Part shown: in pieces, positions 17,023-26,456 of the stretch
Layout: every line of letters begins with the position of its first letter
Position numbering within the stretch: position 1 is the first letter of the stretch
Assembly (NCBI RefSeq): GCF_003248455.1
Contig: NZ_QFNM01000028.1
Span: 1 to 40,939, forward strand
DNA length: 40,939 bases
Reading direction: 5' to 3'
Source: Brevundimonas sp.
GTDB taxonomy: Bacteria > Pseudomonadota > Alphaproteobacteria > Caulobacterales > Caulobacteraceae
Made by a program: the position numbers and the translations under genes
The notes under the pieces: model-generated
The model's input: only the letters and a program-made list of their open reading frames with translations
What the model was told of the DNA's origin: nothing
Databases searched by the model: none

Positions 17023-18711
17023 ATGCACGCCTTCGCCGAGCTTCTGGACCGCCTGTCCCTGACCGCGTCGCGCAACGCCAAACTGGTCCTGGTGCGCGAC
17101 TATCTGCGGGCGACGCCGGACCCTGACCGGGGATGGGCCCTGGCGGCCCTGACCGGCGACCTGACGTTCGACGCCGCAAAGCCGGCCATGATCCGAAAGG
17201 CGGTGGAGGGGCGGGTGGACAGCGTGTTGTTCGGCTGGTCCTACGACTATGTCGGCGACCTGGCCGAGACGGTCGCCCTGATCTGGCCGGCCGCACCCGA
17301 CCGGCGCCCCAACCGCGAGCCGGAACTGAGCGAGGTGGTCGAGGCGCTGAGGACCGCCAGCCGGGCCGAGGTGCGGGGCCTGCTTGAGACTTGGCTGGAC
17401 GCGCTGGAGCCGAAGGGGCGGTGGGCGCTGCTGAAACTGATGACCGGGGCGCTGCGCGTCGGCCTGTCGGCGCGGCTGGCCAAGACGGCGGCGGCGATGA
17501 TGCGCCCCGACGCCGCGCCCGCCCCCCCGTCGCCGGACGGCCATGAGGGGGAGACGGCGCTGGAAGCGCTGGACGCCTCGGCCATCGAGGAGGTCTGGCA
17601 TGCGGTGGAGCCCCCCTACGCCGATCTGTTCGCCTGGCTGGAGGGACGGGCGGATCGCCCCAGCCCGGACGCGCCCGGTCGGTTCCGCCCCGTCATGCTG
17701 GCGGTCGCGGTCGACGAGGCGGTCGATCTGCCGAAACTGTCGCCGGCCGACTACGCCGCCGAATGGAAGTGGGACGGCATACGCGTCCAGGCCGTGCTGG
17801 AGGGCGAGGCGCGCAAGCTGTACTCGCGGACCGGCGACGAGATTTCGGCCGCCTTTCCCGACGTGATGGACGCCCTGGCCTTCGAGGGGGCCGTCGACGG
17901 CGAACTGATTGTCTGGCGCGACGGGGCGGCGGCGCCGTTCGGCGATCTGCAACAGCGGCTGAACCGCAAGACCGTGGACGCCAAGGCCATGCAGGCCTTT
18001 CCGGCGGCGGTGGTGGCCTATGACCTGCTGGCCCAGGATGGCGAGGACCTCAGGGGCCTGCCGCTGCGTGAGCGCCGCGCGCGGCTGGAGGCTCTGGTGG
18101 CCGGCCATGCGGGCCGACGGCTGCACCTGTCGCCCCTGGTCGAATACGGCGGCTGGGATCGGTTGGCCCAGCTTCGGGCCGATCCGCCGGTGGGGGCGGC
18201 CGCCGAGGGGCTGATGCTGAAACGCTGGGACAGCGCCTATCTGGCGGGGCGGCCCAAAGGGCCGTGGTTCAAGTGGAAACGCGATCCGCATGTGATCGAC
18301 GCCGTCCTGATGTACGCCCAGCGCGGGCACGGCAAACGCTCCAGCTTCTATTCCGACTACACCTTCGGCGTCTGGACCGAGGAGGGGACGCTGACGCCGG
18401 TCGGCAAGGCCTATTTCGGTTTTACCGACGAGGAGTTGAAACAGTTGGACAAGTTCGTGCGCGACCACACGGTGGACCGTTTCGGGCCGGTCCGTTCGGT
18501 GCGGGCCGAGCGCGACTTCGGTCTGGTGCTGGAGATCGCCTTCGAGGGGCTGAACCGATCGACGCGGCACAAGTCGGGGGTGGCGATGCGCTTTCCCCGC
18601 GTCAGTCGCATCCGCTGGGACAAGCCGGCGCGAGAGGCCGACACCCTGGACGCTGTGATGGACCTGCTGGACGCCATCGAAAGCGGCGGCGGCCGGATCG
18701 CCAAGGCCTGA
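17023..18711 (+). CDS. ATP-dependent DNA ligase (bacterial LigB/LigC-type)
   Basis: The 562-residue enzyme seals nicks using ATP. An N-terminal helical domain (about 1-200) starts MHAFAELLDRL; the adenylation domain holds the nucleophile Lys249 in motif I (EWKWDGIRV), with later motifs VDGELI, GLMLKRWDS and WFKWKR; an OB-fold domain ends the protein. This is the bacterial ligase usually found with an Lhr-like helicase, an exonuclease and a phosphoesterase; none is adjacent here. I chose the ATG at 17023 because AAGGA lies five bases before it; an in-frame ATG at 17017 adds two residues. The NAD-dependent LigA would be the replicative enzyme, so this one is probably for repair. Confidence 0.92.
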   Translation: MHAFAELLDRLSLTASRNAKLVLVRDYLRATPDPDRGWALAALTGDLTFDAAKPAMIRKAVEGRVDSVLFGWSYDYVGDLAETVALIWPAAPDRRPNREPELSEVVEALRTASRAEVRGLLETWLDALEPKGRWALLKLMTGALRVGLSARLAKTAAAMMRPDAAPAPPSPDGHEGETALEALDASAIEEVWHAVEPPYADLFAWLEGRADRPSPDAPGRFRPVMLAVAVDEAVDLPKLSPADYAAEWKWDGIRVQAVLEGEARKLYSRTGDEISAAFPDVMDALAFEGAVDGELIVWRDGAAAPFGDLQQRLNRKTVDAKAMQAFPAAVVAYDLLAQDGEDLRGLPLRERRARLEALVAGHAGRRLHLSPLVEYGGWDRLAQLRADPPVGAAAEGLMLKRWDSAYLAGRPKGPWFKWKRDPHVIDAVLMYAQRGHGKRSSFYSDYTFGVWTEEGTLTPVGKAYFGFTDEELKQLDKFVRDHTVDRFGPVRSVRAERDFGLVLEIAFEGLNRSTRHKSGVAMRFPRVSRIRWDKPAREADTLDAVMDLLDAIESGGGRIAKA

Positions 18712-18741
18712 AAACAGGCCCCGAAAATCGGGCCCCGGGGG
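18705..18741 (+). terminator. Tandem hairpins at the end of the ligase gene
   Basis: GGCCTG-AAAA-CAGGCC at 18705-18720 forms a perfect six-bp stem that includes the ligase stop codon, immediately followed by a second, imperfect GGCCCCGA/TCGGGCC hairpin. No T run follows, so any termination would be weak or factor-assisted. Confidence 0.35.
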
Positions 18742-18775
18742 TTCCAATCGGCGCGCCAGGCGTTAGACCCGGCCC

Positions 18776-19726
18776 ATGTCCAATACCGCAGCCCCCATCG
18801 CCGAAGCCGTCGCCGCAGGACGCCAGGCCATCGCCGTGGACGCCGCCATGATCGCCAAGCTGACCGACATGGCCGGCGACTTCGCGATCAATTTCAGCAT
18901 CGCCGCCCTGATCTTCGTCGCGACCCTGTTCGCGGCGAAATGGGCGTCCGGGGCCGCGCGCAGAACCCTGTCCCGCGTGCGCGGATTCCGCCACGACCCG
19001 ACGGTGCTCAGCTTCGCCGTTCAGGTGGTGCGGATCGTCGTCATCATCATCGGCATGATCGCGGTGCTGCAGCGGCTGGGGGTGCAGACGACCTCGATCA
19101 TCGCGGTTCTGGGCGCGGCGTCGCTGGCGGTCGGCCTGGCCTTGCAGGGCACGCTGACGAACGTGGCGTCCGGGATCATGCTTCTGATCCTGCGACCCTA
19201 CAAGGTCGGCGACGTGGTGGACGTGGGCGGCATGTCGGGCACGGTCCAGCGTCTGGACCTGTTCACCACCCAACTGTCGAACGCCAACAACCACAAGATC
19301 GTCATTCCGAACTCCAAGGTCCTGGGCGATTCCCTGACCAATCTGACCGGCCAGAAGACGCGCCGGATCGAGATCAACTTCACCGTCGGCTATGGCGACG
19401 ACCTGAACCAGGCGCGCAGGGTTCTGACCGACGTGGCGGGCGCCCACGACAAGGTGCTGCACGATCCGCAACCCTGGTCCGGCGTGACGGGCCTGTTGGA
19501 CAGCGCGGTGCAGGTCACGCTCCACGCCTGGGTCGAGGTCGGCGACTGGTGGCAGACTCAGGCCGACCTGATGCAGGGCGGCAAGGAGGCGCTGGACGCC
19601 GCCGGGATCGAGATTCCCTTCCCGCACCAGGTCGCCGTGCCCTATGGCGACGAGGACGTCATGCCGGTGGTGCGGGTCAAGACCGCCGACGACGACCACG
19701 CGGACCGGAAGGCCACGACCCGCTGA
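18776..19726 (+). CDS. MscS family small-conductance mechanosensitive channel
   Basis: The 316-residue channel releases solutes when membrane tension rises under osmotic downshock. Three transmembrane helices are visible at about 36-57, 76-100 and 105-135; the last is the pore-lining TM3 with its Gly/Ala pattern (LGAASLAVGLALQGTLTN). It is followed by the beta domain beginning RPYKVGDVV and a C-terminal alpha/beta domain. The length matches the minimal MscS type (E. coli MscS is 286). Its TGA overlaps the ATG of the threonine aldolase gene (TGATG), so the two are translationally coupled, although no functional link is obvious. Confidence 0.93.
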   Translation: MSNTAAPIAEAVAAGRQAIAVDAAMIAKLTDMAGDFAINFSIAALIFVATLFAAKWASGAARRTLSRVRGFRHDPTVLSFAVQVVRIVVIIIGMIAVLQRLGVQTTSIIAVLGAASLAVGLALQGTLTNVASGIMLLILRPYKVGDVVDVGGMSGTVQRLDLFTTQLSNANNHKIVIPNSKVLGDSLTNLTGQKTRRIEINFTVGYGDDLNQARRVLTDVAGAHDKVLHDPQPWSGVTGLLDSAVQVTLHAWVEVGDWWQTQADLMQGGKEALDAAGIEIPFPHQVAVPYGDEDVMPVVRVKTADDDHADRKATTR

Positions 19727-20742
19727 TGCGTTACGATTTCGGCTCCGACAACACCGCCGGCATGGCGCTCAGCGCCATCGAGGGGCTTGTGCGCGCCAAC
19801 AAGGGGTTCGCCCGGGCCTACGGCGCCGACGACGTCACCGCGCGGGCCGCGGACCAGATCCGCCAGCGGCTGGACGCCGACGCGGAGGTGCGGTTCGTCT
19901 TCAGCGGCACGGCGGCCAACGCCATCGCCCTGTCGATGCTGGCCCAGCCCTTTGAGGCGGTGCTGGCCCACCATTCGGCCCACATCTGCACCGACGAGAC
20001 CGGGGCGCCGGGCTTTTTCGGCCACGGCGTCGGCCTGATCGGGCTGCCGGGCTTCTCGGGCAAGATCGACACCCTGGCCCTCGAGGCGCAACTAGGCGAG
20101 GCCGAGGTCGGCCATCGCCAGCCGCCTGCCGCCCTGTCCCTGACCCAGGCGACGGAATACGGCGCGGTCTATACCGAGGAGGAGTTGCGCCACCTGATCG
20201 AGCCGGTGAAGGCGCTGGGCTATGGCGTGCACATGGACGGCGCGCGGCTGGCCAATGCGGCGGCGGCGGGCTTCGACCTGAAGGATATTCCGCGCCTTGG
20301 CGTGGACGTGCTGGTGTTCGGCGGCGCCAAGGCCGGCGCCAACTGCGCCGAGGCCATCGTCCTGTTCGACAAGACCCTGGCGCGGCGGCTGGACAATCGG
20401 CTGAAACAGGCCGGCCAGACGGCGTCCAAGGCGCGGCTGCTGTCCGGGCCGATGCTGGGCCTGCTGGAAAGCGGCGACTGGGAGGCGGGCGCCGCCCACG
20501 CCAATCTGATGGCGCAGCGGCTGGCGGCCGGCATCGCTACGCGCGCGTCATTCGTCCTGGCCCACCCGGTCGAGGCCAACGCCGTCTTCGTGCGGATGTC
20601 GCCCGAGGCGCACGCCCGCCTGAACGCGGCGGGCTGGGCCTGCTATGCGTTCGACGACGGATCGGTGCGGTTCGTCTGCTCGTGGGCGACACAGAGCGCG
20701 GCGGTGGACGAGCTGATCGAGGCGATCGTCGCCCTGGATTGA
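19726..20742 (+). CDS. ltaE: Low-specificity L-threonine aldolase / beta-eliminating lyase family
   Basis: The 338-residue protein is a fold-type I PLP enzyme that should split L-threonine or L-allo-threonine into glycine and acetaldehyde. The N-terminal MRYDFGSDNTAG, the Ser-Gly-Thr phosphate-binding loop FSGTAANAIAL near residue 64, the Asp-Arg pair in MDGARLANA near 170, and the PLP lysine Lys202 in FGGAKAG are all present. The family usually has about 340 residues, so this is full length. Its ATG overlaps the mscS stop codon. The exact substrate preference within the beta-eliminating lyase family cannot be told from sequence. Confidence 0.88.
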   Translation: MRYDFGSDNTAGMALSAIEGLVRANKGFARAYGADDVTARAADQIRQRLDADAEVRFVFSGTAANAIALSMLAQPFEAVLAHHSAHICTDETGAPGFFGHGVGLIGLPGFSGKIDTLALEAQLGEAEVGHRQPPAALSLTQATEYGAVYTEEELRHLIEPVKALGYGVHMDGARLANAAAAGFDLKDIPRLGVDVLVFGGAKAGANCAEAIVLFDKTLARRLDNRLKQAGQTASKARLLSGPMLGLLESGDWEAGAAHANLMAQRLAAGIATRASFVLAHPVEANAVFVRMSPEAHARLNAAGWACYAFDDGSVRFVCSWATQSAAVDELIEAIVALD

Positions 20743-20815
20743 GCCCGAATCCGCGCCGGGAGCGCGGCGCGGCCTTTCGCCCGTCGCAAAGGTCTTGCAT
20801 ATGCGGGGAATGGCG

Positions 20816-22702
20816 ATGCTCGGCGAGCGCTCCGGCAGCCGGCGCGACCCGATGGTCAAGGCGCAGCAGGCAGGGAGCATACAGGACAATTCGGATGGAC
20901 CGCCGACGCTGAAGGCGTTGGCGGACCTGGCGCGGCTGGTGGGGCGTTCGGGCGCGCCTCATCTTCGGCTGCGGCTGATCTCGGCCATTGTGCTGACCCT
21001 GGCGGGCAAAGGGCTGGGCGTCCTGGCGCCCCTGGTGCTGGGCGCGGCGGTGAACCGTCTGGCGGCGGGGCAGGGCACAGCGGTCGCCGTCGGCTGGGGG
21101 TTCGCTGCCTTTGCCTTGGGCTGGACCTTGGTGCGGTTTCTGTCGGCGGCCTCGCCTCTGATTTCGGACGTGGTGTTCGCCCCCGTCCGCGCCGCCGCCC
21201 AGCGCGCCACGGCGGCCGAGGCCTTCGCCCATGCGCTCAGCCTGTCGCTGGACTTCCACCAGACAAAACGCTCGGGCGCCCTGTCGCGGACGATGGATCG
21301 CGGATCGCGGGCGGTCGACTTCCTGTTGCGCATCCTGGCCTTCAACCTGGTCCCGACCGGAGTCGAACTGCTGCTGGCCGCGGCGGTGCTGGGCGGGAAA
21401 TACGACTGGCGGTTCGCCGCCGTCGCCGTCGCCGTGGTGGCGATCTACACCATCGCCACCTTCGCCATGTCCAACTGGCGGCTGGAGCATCGGCGCATCA
21501 TGAACGCCGCCGATTCGGAGGCCGCAGGCGTCTCGGTGGACGCCCTGCTGAACTACGAGACGGTCAAGTCCTTCGGCGCCGAAACCCGCGCCGCTCAGAC
21601 CTATGAACGGGCGCTGGGCGACTACGCCCAGGCCTCGCTGAAGGCCAACAGCTCGCTGGCGATGCTGAACGGAATGCAGGCCCTGGTGATGAACCTGGGG
21701 TTGGGCGTTATGGCGGTGATGGCGGGGTTCGAGGCGGCGGCGGGGCGGATGGGGCCGGGCGACGTGACGGCCGCCGTCCTGATCATGATCTCCCTATATG
21801 CGCCCCTGAACATCCTGGGCTTCGCCTATCGGGAAATCCGCCAGTCCTTCATCGACATGGAGGAGATGCTGAAGGTGACGCGCCAGACGCCCCAGGTGGC
21901 CGACGCCCCCCACGCCGTCCCCCTGCCGCGCCCGGTCGATGCGCGCGGCGCGTCGGTGGCGTTCGAGCGGGTCGGCTTCCGTCACGACGCCAGGGCCAAC
22001 GGCCTGGAAGACGTCAGCTTCTTCGCCGCGCCGGGCACGACGACGGCCCTGGTCGGGCCGTCGGGTGCGGGCAAGTCGACCATCGTCAAACTGGCCCTGC
22101 GCCTGCTGGACCCGCAAGAGGGGCGGGTGCTGATCGACGGCCACGACGCGCGCGCCGTGACCCAGGCGTCGCTGCGCGCGGCGGTCGCCCTGGTGCCGCA
22201 GGACGTGGCCCTGTTCAACGACACCCTGGCCGCCAACATCGCCTTCGCCCGTCCCGACGCCGACGAGGCCCAGGTCTGGGCGGCGGCCGAAGCGGCGGAG
22301 CTGGCCGACTTCATCCGGGGCCTGCCCGAGGGGATGCAGACCAAGGTCGGGGAGCGGGGGTTGAAGCTGTCGGGCGGCGAGCGTCAGCGGGTCGGCATCG
22401 CCCGCGCCCTGCTGGCCGATCCCTGCATCCTGATCCTGGACGAGGCGACCAGCGCCCTGGACAGCCGCACCGAGGCGGCGATCCAGAAGACGCTGAGAAA
22501 GGCCAGAAAGGGCCGCACCACCCTGGTCGTGGCGCACCGTCTGTCCACCGTCGCCGACGCGGACCAGATCTTGGTGCTGAAGGCCGGTCGCATCGTCGAA
22601 CGCGGCGCCCATCACGAACTGGTGGCGCGCCAAGGCGGGGAATACGCCGCCCTGTGGAAGAAGCAGACGCGGGCCGGAAAGGCGGCTCAGCCTTCCGATT
22701 GA
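20816..22702 (+). CDS. ABC transporter, Atm1/HMT1-type exporter (fused permease and ATPase)
   Basis: A full half-transporter of about 628 residues: six membrane helices between about residues 50 and 330, then a nucleotide-binding domain with Walker A GPSGAGKST near 413-421, signature LSGGERQR, Walker B ILILDEATSALD and H-loop VAHRLSTV. The pattern TVKSFGAETRAAQTYERAL in the membrane domain and the overall likeness place it with Atm1/ABCB7 homologues, which export glutathione or glutathione-metal species. The start is uncertain: ATG codons at 20801, 20810, 20816 and 20852 are all in frame; I prefer 20816 because GGGGA lies six bases upstream. The 3' end overlaps the convergent gene by 16 bases. 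Confidence 0.88.
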   Translation: MLGERSGSRRDPMVKAQQAGSIQDNSDGPPTLKALADLARLVGRSGAPHLRLRLISAIVLTLAGKGLGVLAPLVLGAAVNRLAAGQGTAVAVGWGFAAFALGWTLVRFLSAASPLISDVVFAPVRAAAQRATAAEAFAHALSLSLDFHQTKRSGALSRTMDRGSRAVDFLLRILAFNLVPTGVELLLAAAVLGGKYDWRFAAVAVAVVAIYTIATFAMSNWRLEHRRIMNAADSEAAGVSVDALLNYETVKSFGAETRAAQTYERALGDYAQASLKANSSLAMLNGMQALVMNLGLGVMAVMAGFEAAAGRMGPGDVTAAVLIMISLYAPLNILGFAYREIRQSFIDMEEMLKVTRQTPQVADAPHAVPLPRPVDARGASVAFERVGFRHDARANGLEDVSFFAAPGTTTALVGPSGAGKSTIVKLALRLLDPQEGRVLIDGHDARAVTQASLRAAVALVPQDVALFNDTLAANIAFARPDADEAQVWAAAEAAELADFIRGLPEGMQTKVGERGLKLSGGERQRVGIARALLADPCILILDEATSALDSRTEAAIQKTLRKARKGRTTLVVAHRLSTVADADQILVLKAGRIVERGAHHELVARQGGEYAALWKKQTRAGKAAQPSD

Positions 22703-23166
22703 GTCTCCGCCGGAAGTTTGCGCTTCAGCACTTCGTGCAGATTGCTCAGAATGGCGCTGCGGGCTTGGGCTTCTTCGGGCGGCAGGGACAGCAGCACCTT
22801 CATGGCCTGGGCGTGGACGGTGGCGATGCGCCAGTCGAAGCCGCCCTGGCGCGGCGCCGCGTCCAGCAGGTCGCACAGCCCCTTGGCCGCCGTGCACAGA
22901 TCATCCATCGAAAAGGGGCTTGCCGCGTCGATGATCTGGCTGGAGGCCGAATAGGCCGCGTCCAGCCGCAGCGGCTCGATCAGGTCGGGCGCGGGCCTGG
23001 CCAGCAGGGCGGCGATATTGTCTGCGATGATGGCGCGGGCCTGGTCCTGCAGGGCGTCCAGATTGGCCTGGGCCTGGGCCAAGGCGGCGCCGACGCTGAC
23101 GCCGCCGGGGCGATCCACCATCTCGGCCAGGCGCGAGCGCCGTTGGGTGTGGGTGATGACGGTCAT
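22687..23166 (-). CDS. Conserved hypothetical protein, partner of response regulator
   Basis: I do not recognise this 159-residue protein. It is alanine-rich and largely helical, with no signal peptide and no membrane segment; a helical stretch at about 30-60 (AALAQAQANLDALQDQARAI) could form a coiled coil. Its ATG overlaps the TGA of the upstream response regulator by the ATGA arrangement, so it is translationally coupled to it and probably works in the same signalling pathway. A role as phosphotransfer or output partner is only a guess from the context. The coding call is supported by the tight coupling and normal codon use. Confidence 0.7.
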   Translation of the reverse strand: MTVITHTQRRSRLAEMVDRPGGVSVGAALAQAQANLDALQDQARAIIADNIAALLARPAPDLIEPLRLDAAYSASSQIIDAASPFSMDDLCTAAKGLCDLLDAAPRQGGFDWRIATVHAQAMKVLLSLPPEEAQARSAILSNLHEVLKRKLPAETQSEG

Positions 23167-23714
23167 AGGGCCACGCTCTCCACGGCGGTCTTGCGGCGCA
23201 ACATGTCGGCGCGGCGTTCGACGCCCTCGTACTCGGTGTGGCGGAACCGGCGATCCGGTCCCAGATAGTCGCCGACCTCCAGGAAGGGGCGGGTGTCGCG
23301 CGCGACCCACAGAATCCGCTCCAGCAGAAGGGCCGGGCTGAAGGGCTTGGTCACGACGAAGTTGGCGCCGCAGTCGCGCGCCTCGGCCACCCGGCCGCGC
23401 CGGATGTGGCTGGCGGTCATGATGACGGGAATGAAGGCGTTGGGGTTGGGCCCGGACCGGCGCAGCCAGCGGATCAGCTCGAACCCGTCGATGTCGGGCA
23501 TGTCGGTGTCGACGACCAGAAGGTCGATGGTCTTTTCGGCCAGCAGCTGTTTGGCCTCGGCGCCGCTGCCGATGGCGAAGCTGGGGCGGATGCCGAAGCC
23601 GGCAAGGGCGTTGGCCGTCAGGGTCAGGGAGAAGGGCGAATCGTCCACGATCATCGTCACGGCGCCGCCCAGGTTGAAGACGGCGCTTTCGCGGAGGCTC
23701 TCGCCGCCGTTCAT
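23163..23714 (-). CDS. Single-domain response regulator
   Basis: The 183-residue protein is a receiver domain (about residues 20-140) without a DNA-binding domain. The acidic pair Asp24-Asp25 (MIVDDSP), phospho-acceptor Asp69 (VVDTDMPDIDG), Thr100 (MTAS) and Lys122 (VTKPF) are all in place, so it should accept phosphate. A C-terminal tail carries the GPDRRFR...GVERR pattern seen in several alphaproteobacterial stand-alone receivers. The ATG at 23714 is chosen over a TTG at 23723. No kinase is adjacent; the hybrid kinase at 15039 is a possible but unproven source of phosphate. It is the first gene of a coupled pair. Confidence 0.88.
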   Translation of the reverse strand: MNGGESLRESAVFNLGGAVTMIVDDSPFSLTLTANALAGFGIRPSFAIGSGAEAKQLLAEKTIDLLVVDTDMPDIDGFELIRWLRRSGPNPNAFIPVIMTASHIRRGRVAEARDCGANFVVTKPFSPALLLERILWVARDTRPFLEVGDYLGPDRRFRHTEYEGVERRADMLRRKTAVESVAL

Positions 23715-23855
23715 GCTGCGCAATCTAGCGTGGCGAAGCTTCGGGTCGAACCCGCCGTCTTGATCATGGCCGGCCCCGCGCCCCGTAACCGCTGTGGATA
23801 GGCGGCCAGACTGTCAGACGAGGGTGGATTCCGGGTTAACGTCGGGCGCTTGTCC

Positions 23856-24803
<948 letters not shown>

Positions 24804-24892
24804 CAAGGCGTCCGGGACTGCAGCGGGCGAAAACGCCCTAAAGGAAGGCGGGGGAACCTAGAGACGTCAAGGCCGCCGGGCAAGCGGCGGGT

Positions 24893-25087
24893 TCAGAAGG
24901 CCTTTGGCAAACCGGCCTGTTTGAGGACTGAGTTGGCGGTGTGTCGGCTCTTCGAACGTGGCACGATGACCGCGTGCGGCTGGTCGGGATGCCGCCATTT
25001 CTCATGGCTGCCTTTGGCGTTGACGACGCGACGCCAACCGGCGGCGAAGAGGAGGGCGGTCAGTTCGGGGTAGAAGTCTTGCGGCAT
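24893..25087 (-). CDS. hicA: HicA-type mRNA interferase toxin
   Basis: The 64-residue protein has the double-stranded-RNA-binding-like HicA fold: an N-terminal helix (FYPELTALLFAAGW), a strand RVVNAKGSHEKWRH with the catalytic histidine His28 in GSHEKW, a strand with VIVPRSKSR and a final helix ANSVLKQAGL. HicA toxins cut mRNA and stop translation until neutralised by a HicB-type antitoxin. The antitoxin gene lies upstream on the same strand, 97 bases away. A 7-bp inverted repeat (25088-25112) abuts the start codon, and there is no spaced Shine-Dalgarno. All key residues are intact, so the toxin is probably active. Confidence 0.9.
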   Translation of the reverse strand: MPQDFYPELTALLFAAGWRRVVNAKGSHEKWRHPDQPHAVIVPRSKSRHTANSVLKQAGLPKAF

Positions 25088-25186
25088 TTCCAGATCACTA
25101 GTTGTTCTGGAATGTTGATGACGTCACGACACAAATCAGAGAATGCACCGCTCGTTGTACGGTGCGGTCCTGACAACACCGCAAGG
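25088..25186 (-). promoter_or_regulatory. Spacer between antitoxin and toxin with three dyad elements
   Basis: About 51% GC, clearly below the surrounding genes. It holds an inverted repeat TTCCAGA (25088-25094) / TCTGGAA (25106-25112) touching the hicA start, the 8-bp palindrome TGACGTCA at 25119-25126, and GCACCG (25145-25150) / CGGTGC (25160-25165). These could be an internal promoter with operator, an attenuating hairpin, or both. No small gene is convincing here. Confidence 0.5.
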
Positions 25187-25411
25187 TCACGCCGCGATAA
25201 CGTCGAACCCGCCGGCCGCTTCGAAGCGCACGGGGATAGCGCCGTGAACGCCCACATTTTCCGCTAGAAGTTCAGGCGCGAAATGGCGAGCGAGATTCTC
25301 GAACTCGCCGAGCGTCGCCGTTTCCAGCACCAGCCCAACAATGTTCGATTCGCTGCACCAGACCCCGGCCTCGGGATCCCAGATCGCCTTGACGTAGAAA
25401 TCTTCAGCCAT
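25187..25411 (-). CDS. DUF1902 / HicB-like antitoxin
   Basis: The 74-residue protein shows the DUF1902 pattern: a beta strand opening FYVKAIWDPEAGVWCSESN, then IVGLVLETATLGEFENL and a helix ending PELLAENVG. DUF1902 proteins are small HicB-type antitoxins encoded next to HicA toxins. The position, directly upstream of hicA on the same strand, fits. There is no separate DNA-binding domain, so autoregulation would need the toxin-antitoxin complex or another factor. It lies 17 bases after the xerD stop, so it may be transcribed from xerD as well as from its own promoter. Confidence 0.82.
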   Translation of the reverse strand: MAEDFYVKAIWDPEAGVWCSESNIVGLVLETATLGEFENLARHFAPELLAENVGVHGAIPVRFEAAGGFDVIAA

Positions 25412-25428
25412 AGCCGGAATATGCGCTG

Positions 25429-26331
25429 TCACTCGTCGCGCGCCAAGGGGTGGTTTTGGTGGACGATCTGGGACAGGCGGTCGGTGGCGACGTGGGTGTA
25501 GATTTGGGTGGTGGCGATGTCGGCGTGGCCCAGCAGGGTCTGGACGACACGCAGGTCGGCGCCGCCTTCCAGCAGATGGGTGGCGAAGGCGTGGCGCAGG
25601 ACGTGGGGGCTGACGCGGGCGGGGTCTATGCCGGCCGTAATCGCGGCCTCGTCCAGCAGTTGGGCGAAGCGGCGCGGGGTCAAGTGGCCGCTGCGGCCGG
25701 ACGAGGGGAACAGCCAGGGGCTGTCCGGCGCCTGCGATTGTCGTCTGGCGTCCCGGGCGGCCAGCCACGCCTTGATCGCCTCTCGCGCTGCGGCGTTAAG
25801 GGGGGCCAGGCGCTCCTTGCCGCCCTTGCCGCGCACGATCAGATAGGCGGGATCGCGCCGCACCGCCTCGACCTTCAGCCCCAGCAACTCCGAGACCCGC
25901 AGGCCCGAGGCGTAGGCCATCTCGACAAGGGCGACCAGACGCAGGCCCGCCGCCGCATCGCGCGCGGCGGCCGCGGCCAGCAGGGCGTCGATCTCTTCAC
26001 GAGACAGGGTCTTGGGCAGGGGGCGGCCCTGTTTCGGGGCGTCGAGGCGGCGCGACGGATCGTCCGTTCGCCAACCCTCGGCCAGGGCGAAACGATAGAA
26101 TTGACGCGCGGACGAGCGGCGGCGCGCAGCGGTGGCGGCGGACAGGCCCCGACGCGACAGGTCGGCGAACCAGGCCTCAATGGCTTGCGCATCCGCCCCC
26201 ATCAGCCCGCCGTCGCCGGCCAGGCAGGCTTCGGCGTCTGCCAGGTCGCGGCCATAGGCGGCCAGGGTGTGGGGCGAGGCGTCGCGCTCCACCGCCATCA
26301 TCTCCAGAAAGGCCTCGATCTGGGGCGTCAT
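25429..26331 (-). CDS. xerD: Site-specific tyrosine recombinase XerD
   Basis: XerD with XerC resolves chromosome dimers at the dif site. The 300-residue protein has an N-terminal SAM-like DNA-binding domain (about 1-95) and a catalytic domain with all active-site residues: Arg145 (SGLRVSEL), Lys172 (GKGGKERL), His243 and Arg246 (SPHVLRHAFATHLL), His269 (LLGHADIATTQIY) and the nucleophile Tyr278. Length and motifs are those of chromosomal Xer recombinases, not of an integron or phage integrase. It is divergent from aroK; downstream on the same strand come the toxin-antitoxin pair and accA. Assignment as XerD rather than XerC is by overall likeness. Confidence 0.93.
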   Translation of the reverse strand: MTPQIEAFLEMMAVERDASPHTLAAYGRDLADAEACLAGDGGLMGADAQAIEAWFADLSRRGLSAATAARRRSSARQFYRFALAEGWRTDDPSRRLDAPKQGRPLPKTLSREEIDALLAAAAARDAAAGLRLVALVEMAYASGLRVSELLGLKVEAVRRDPAYLIVRGKGGKERLAPLNAAAREAIKAWLAARDARRQSQAPDSPWLFPSSGRSGHLTPRRFAQLLDEAAITAGIDPARVSPHVLRHAFATHLLEGGADLRVVQTLLGHADIATTQIYTHVATDRLSQIVHQNHPLARDE

Positions 26332-26456
26332 CGGAGGATCGACGCCTCGAACGGCTGGCGCGGGATCAGGCTTGGTGTAGAGGTTTCAGAGATCATGCCT
26401 GCCTGCGCCGTCGCCTTCGCCATGCCTTCGACCGTCCGTTCCGCCAGGGCCGCCGG

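Noticed and set aside
23793..23801. TGTGGATAG, one mismatch from a DnaA box, near a TTAAC half-site
   Set aside because: A single near-match without clustering, AT-rich unwinding region or origin genes does not support an origin or DnaA/CtrA control.
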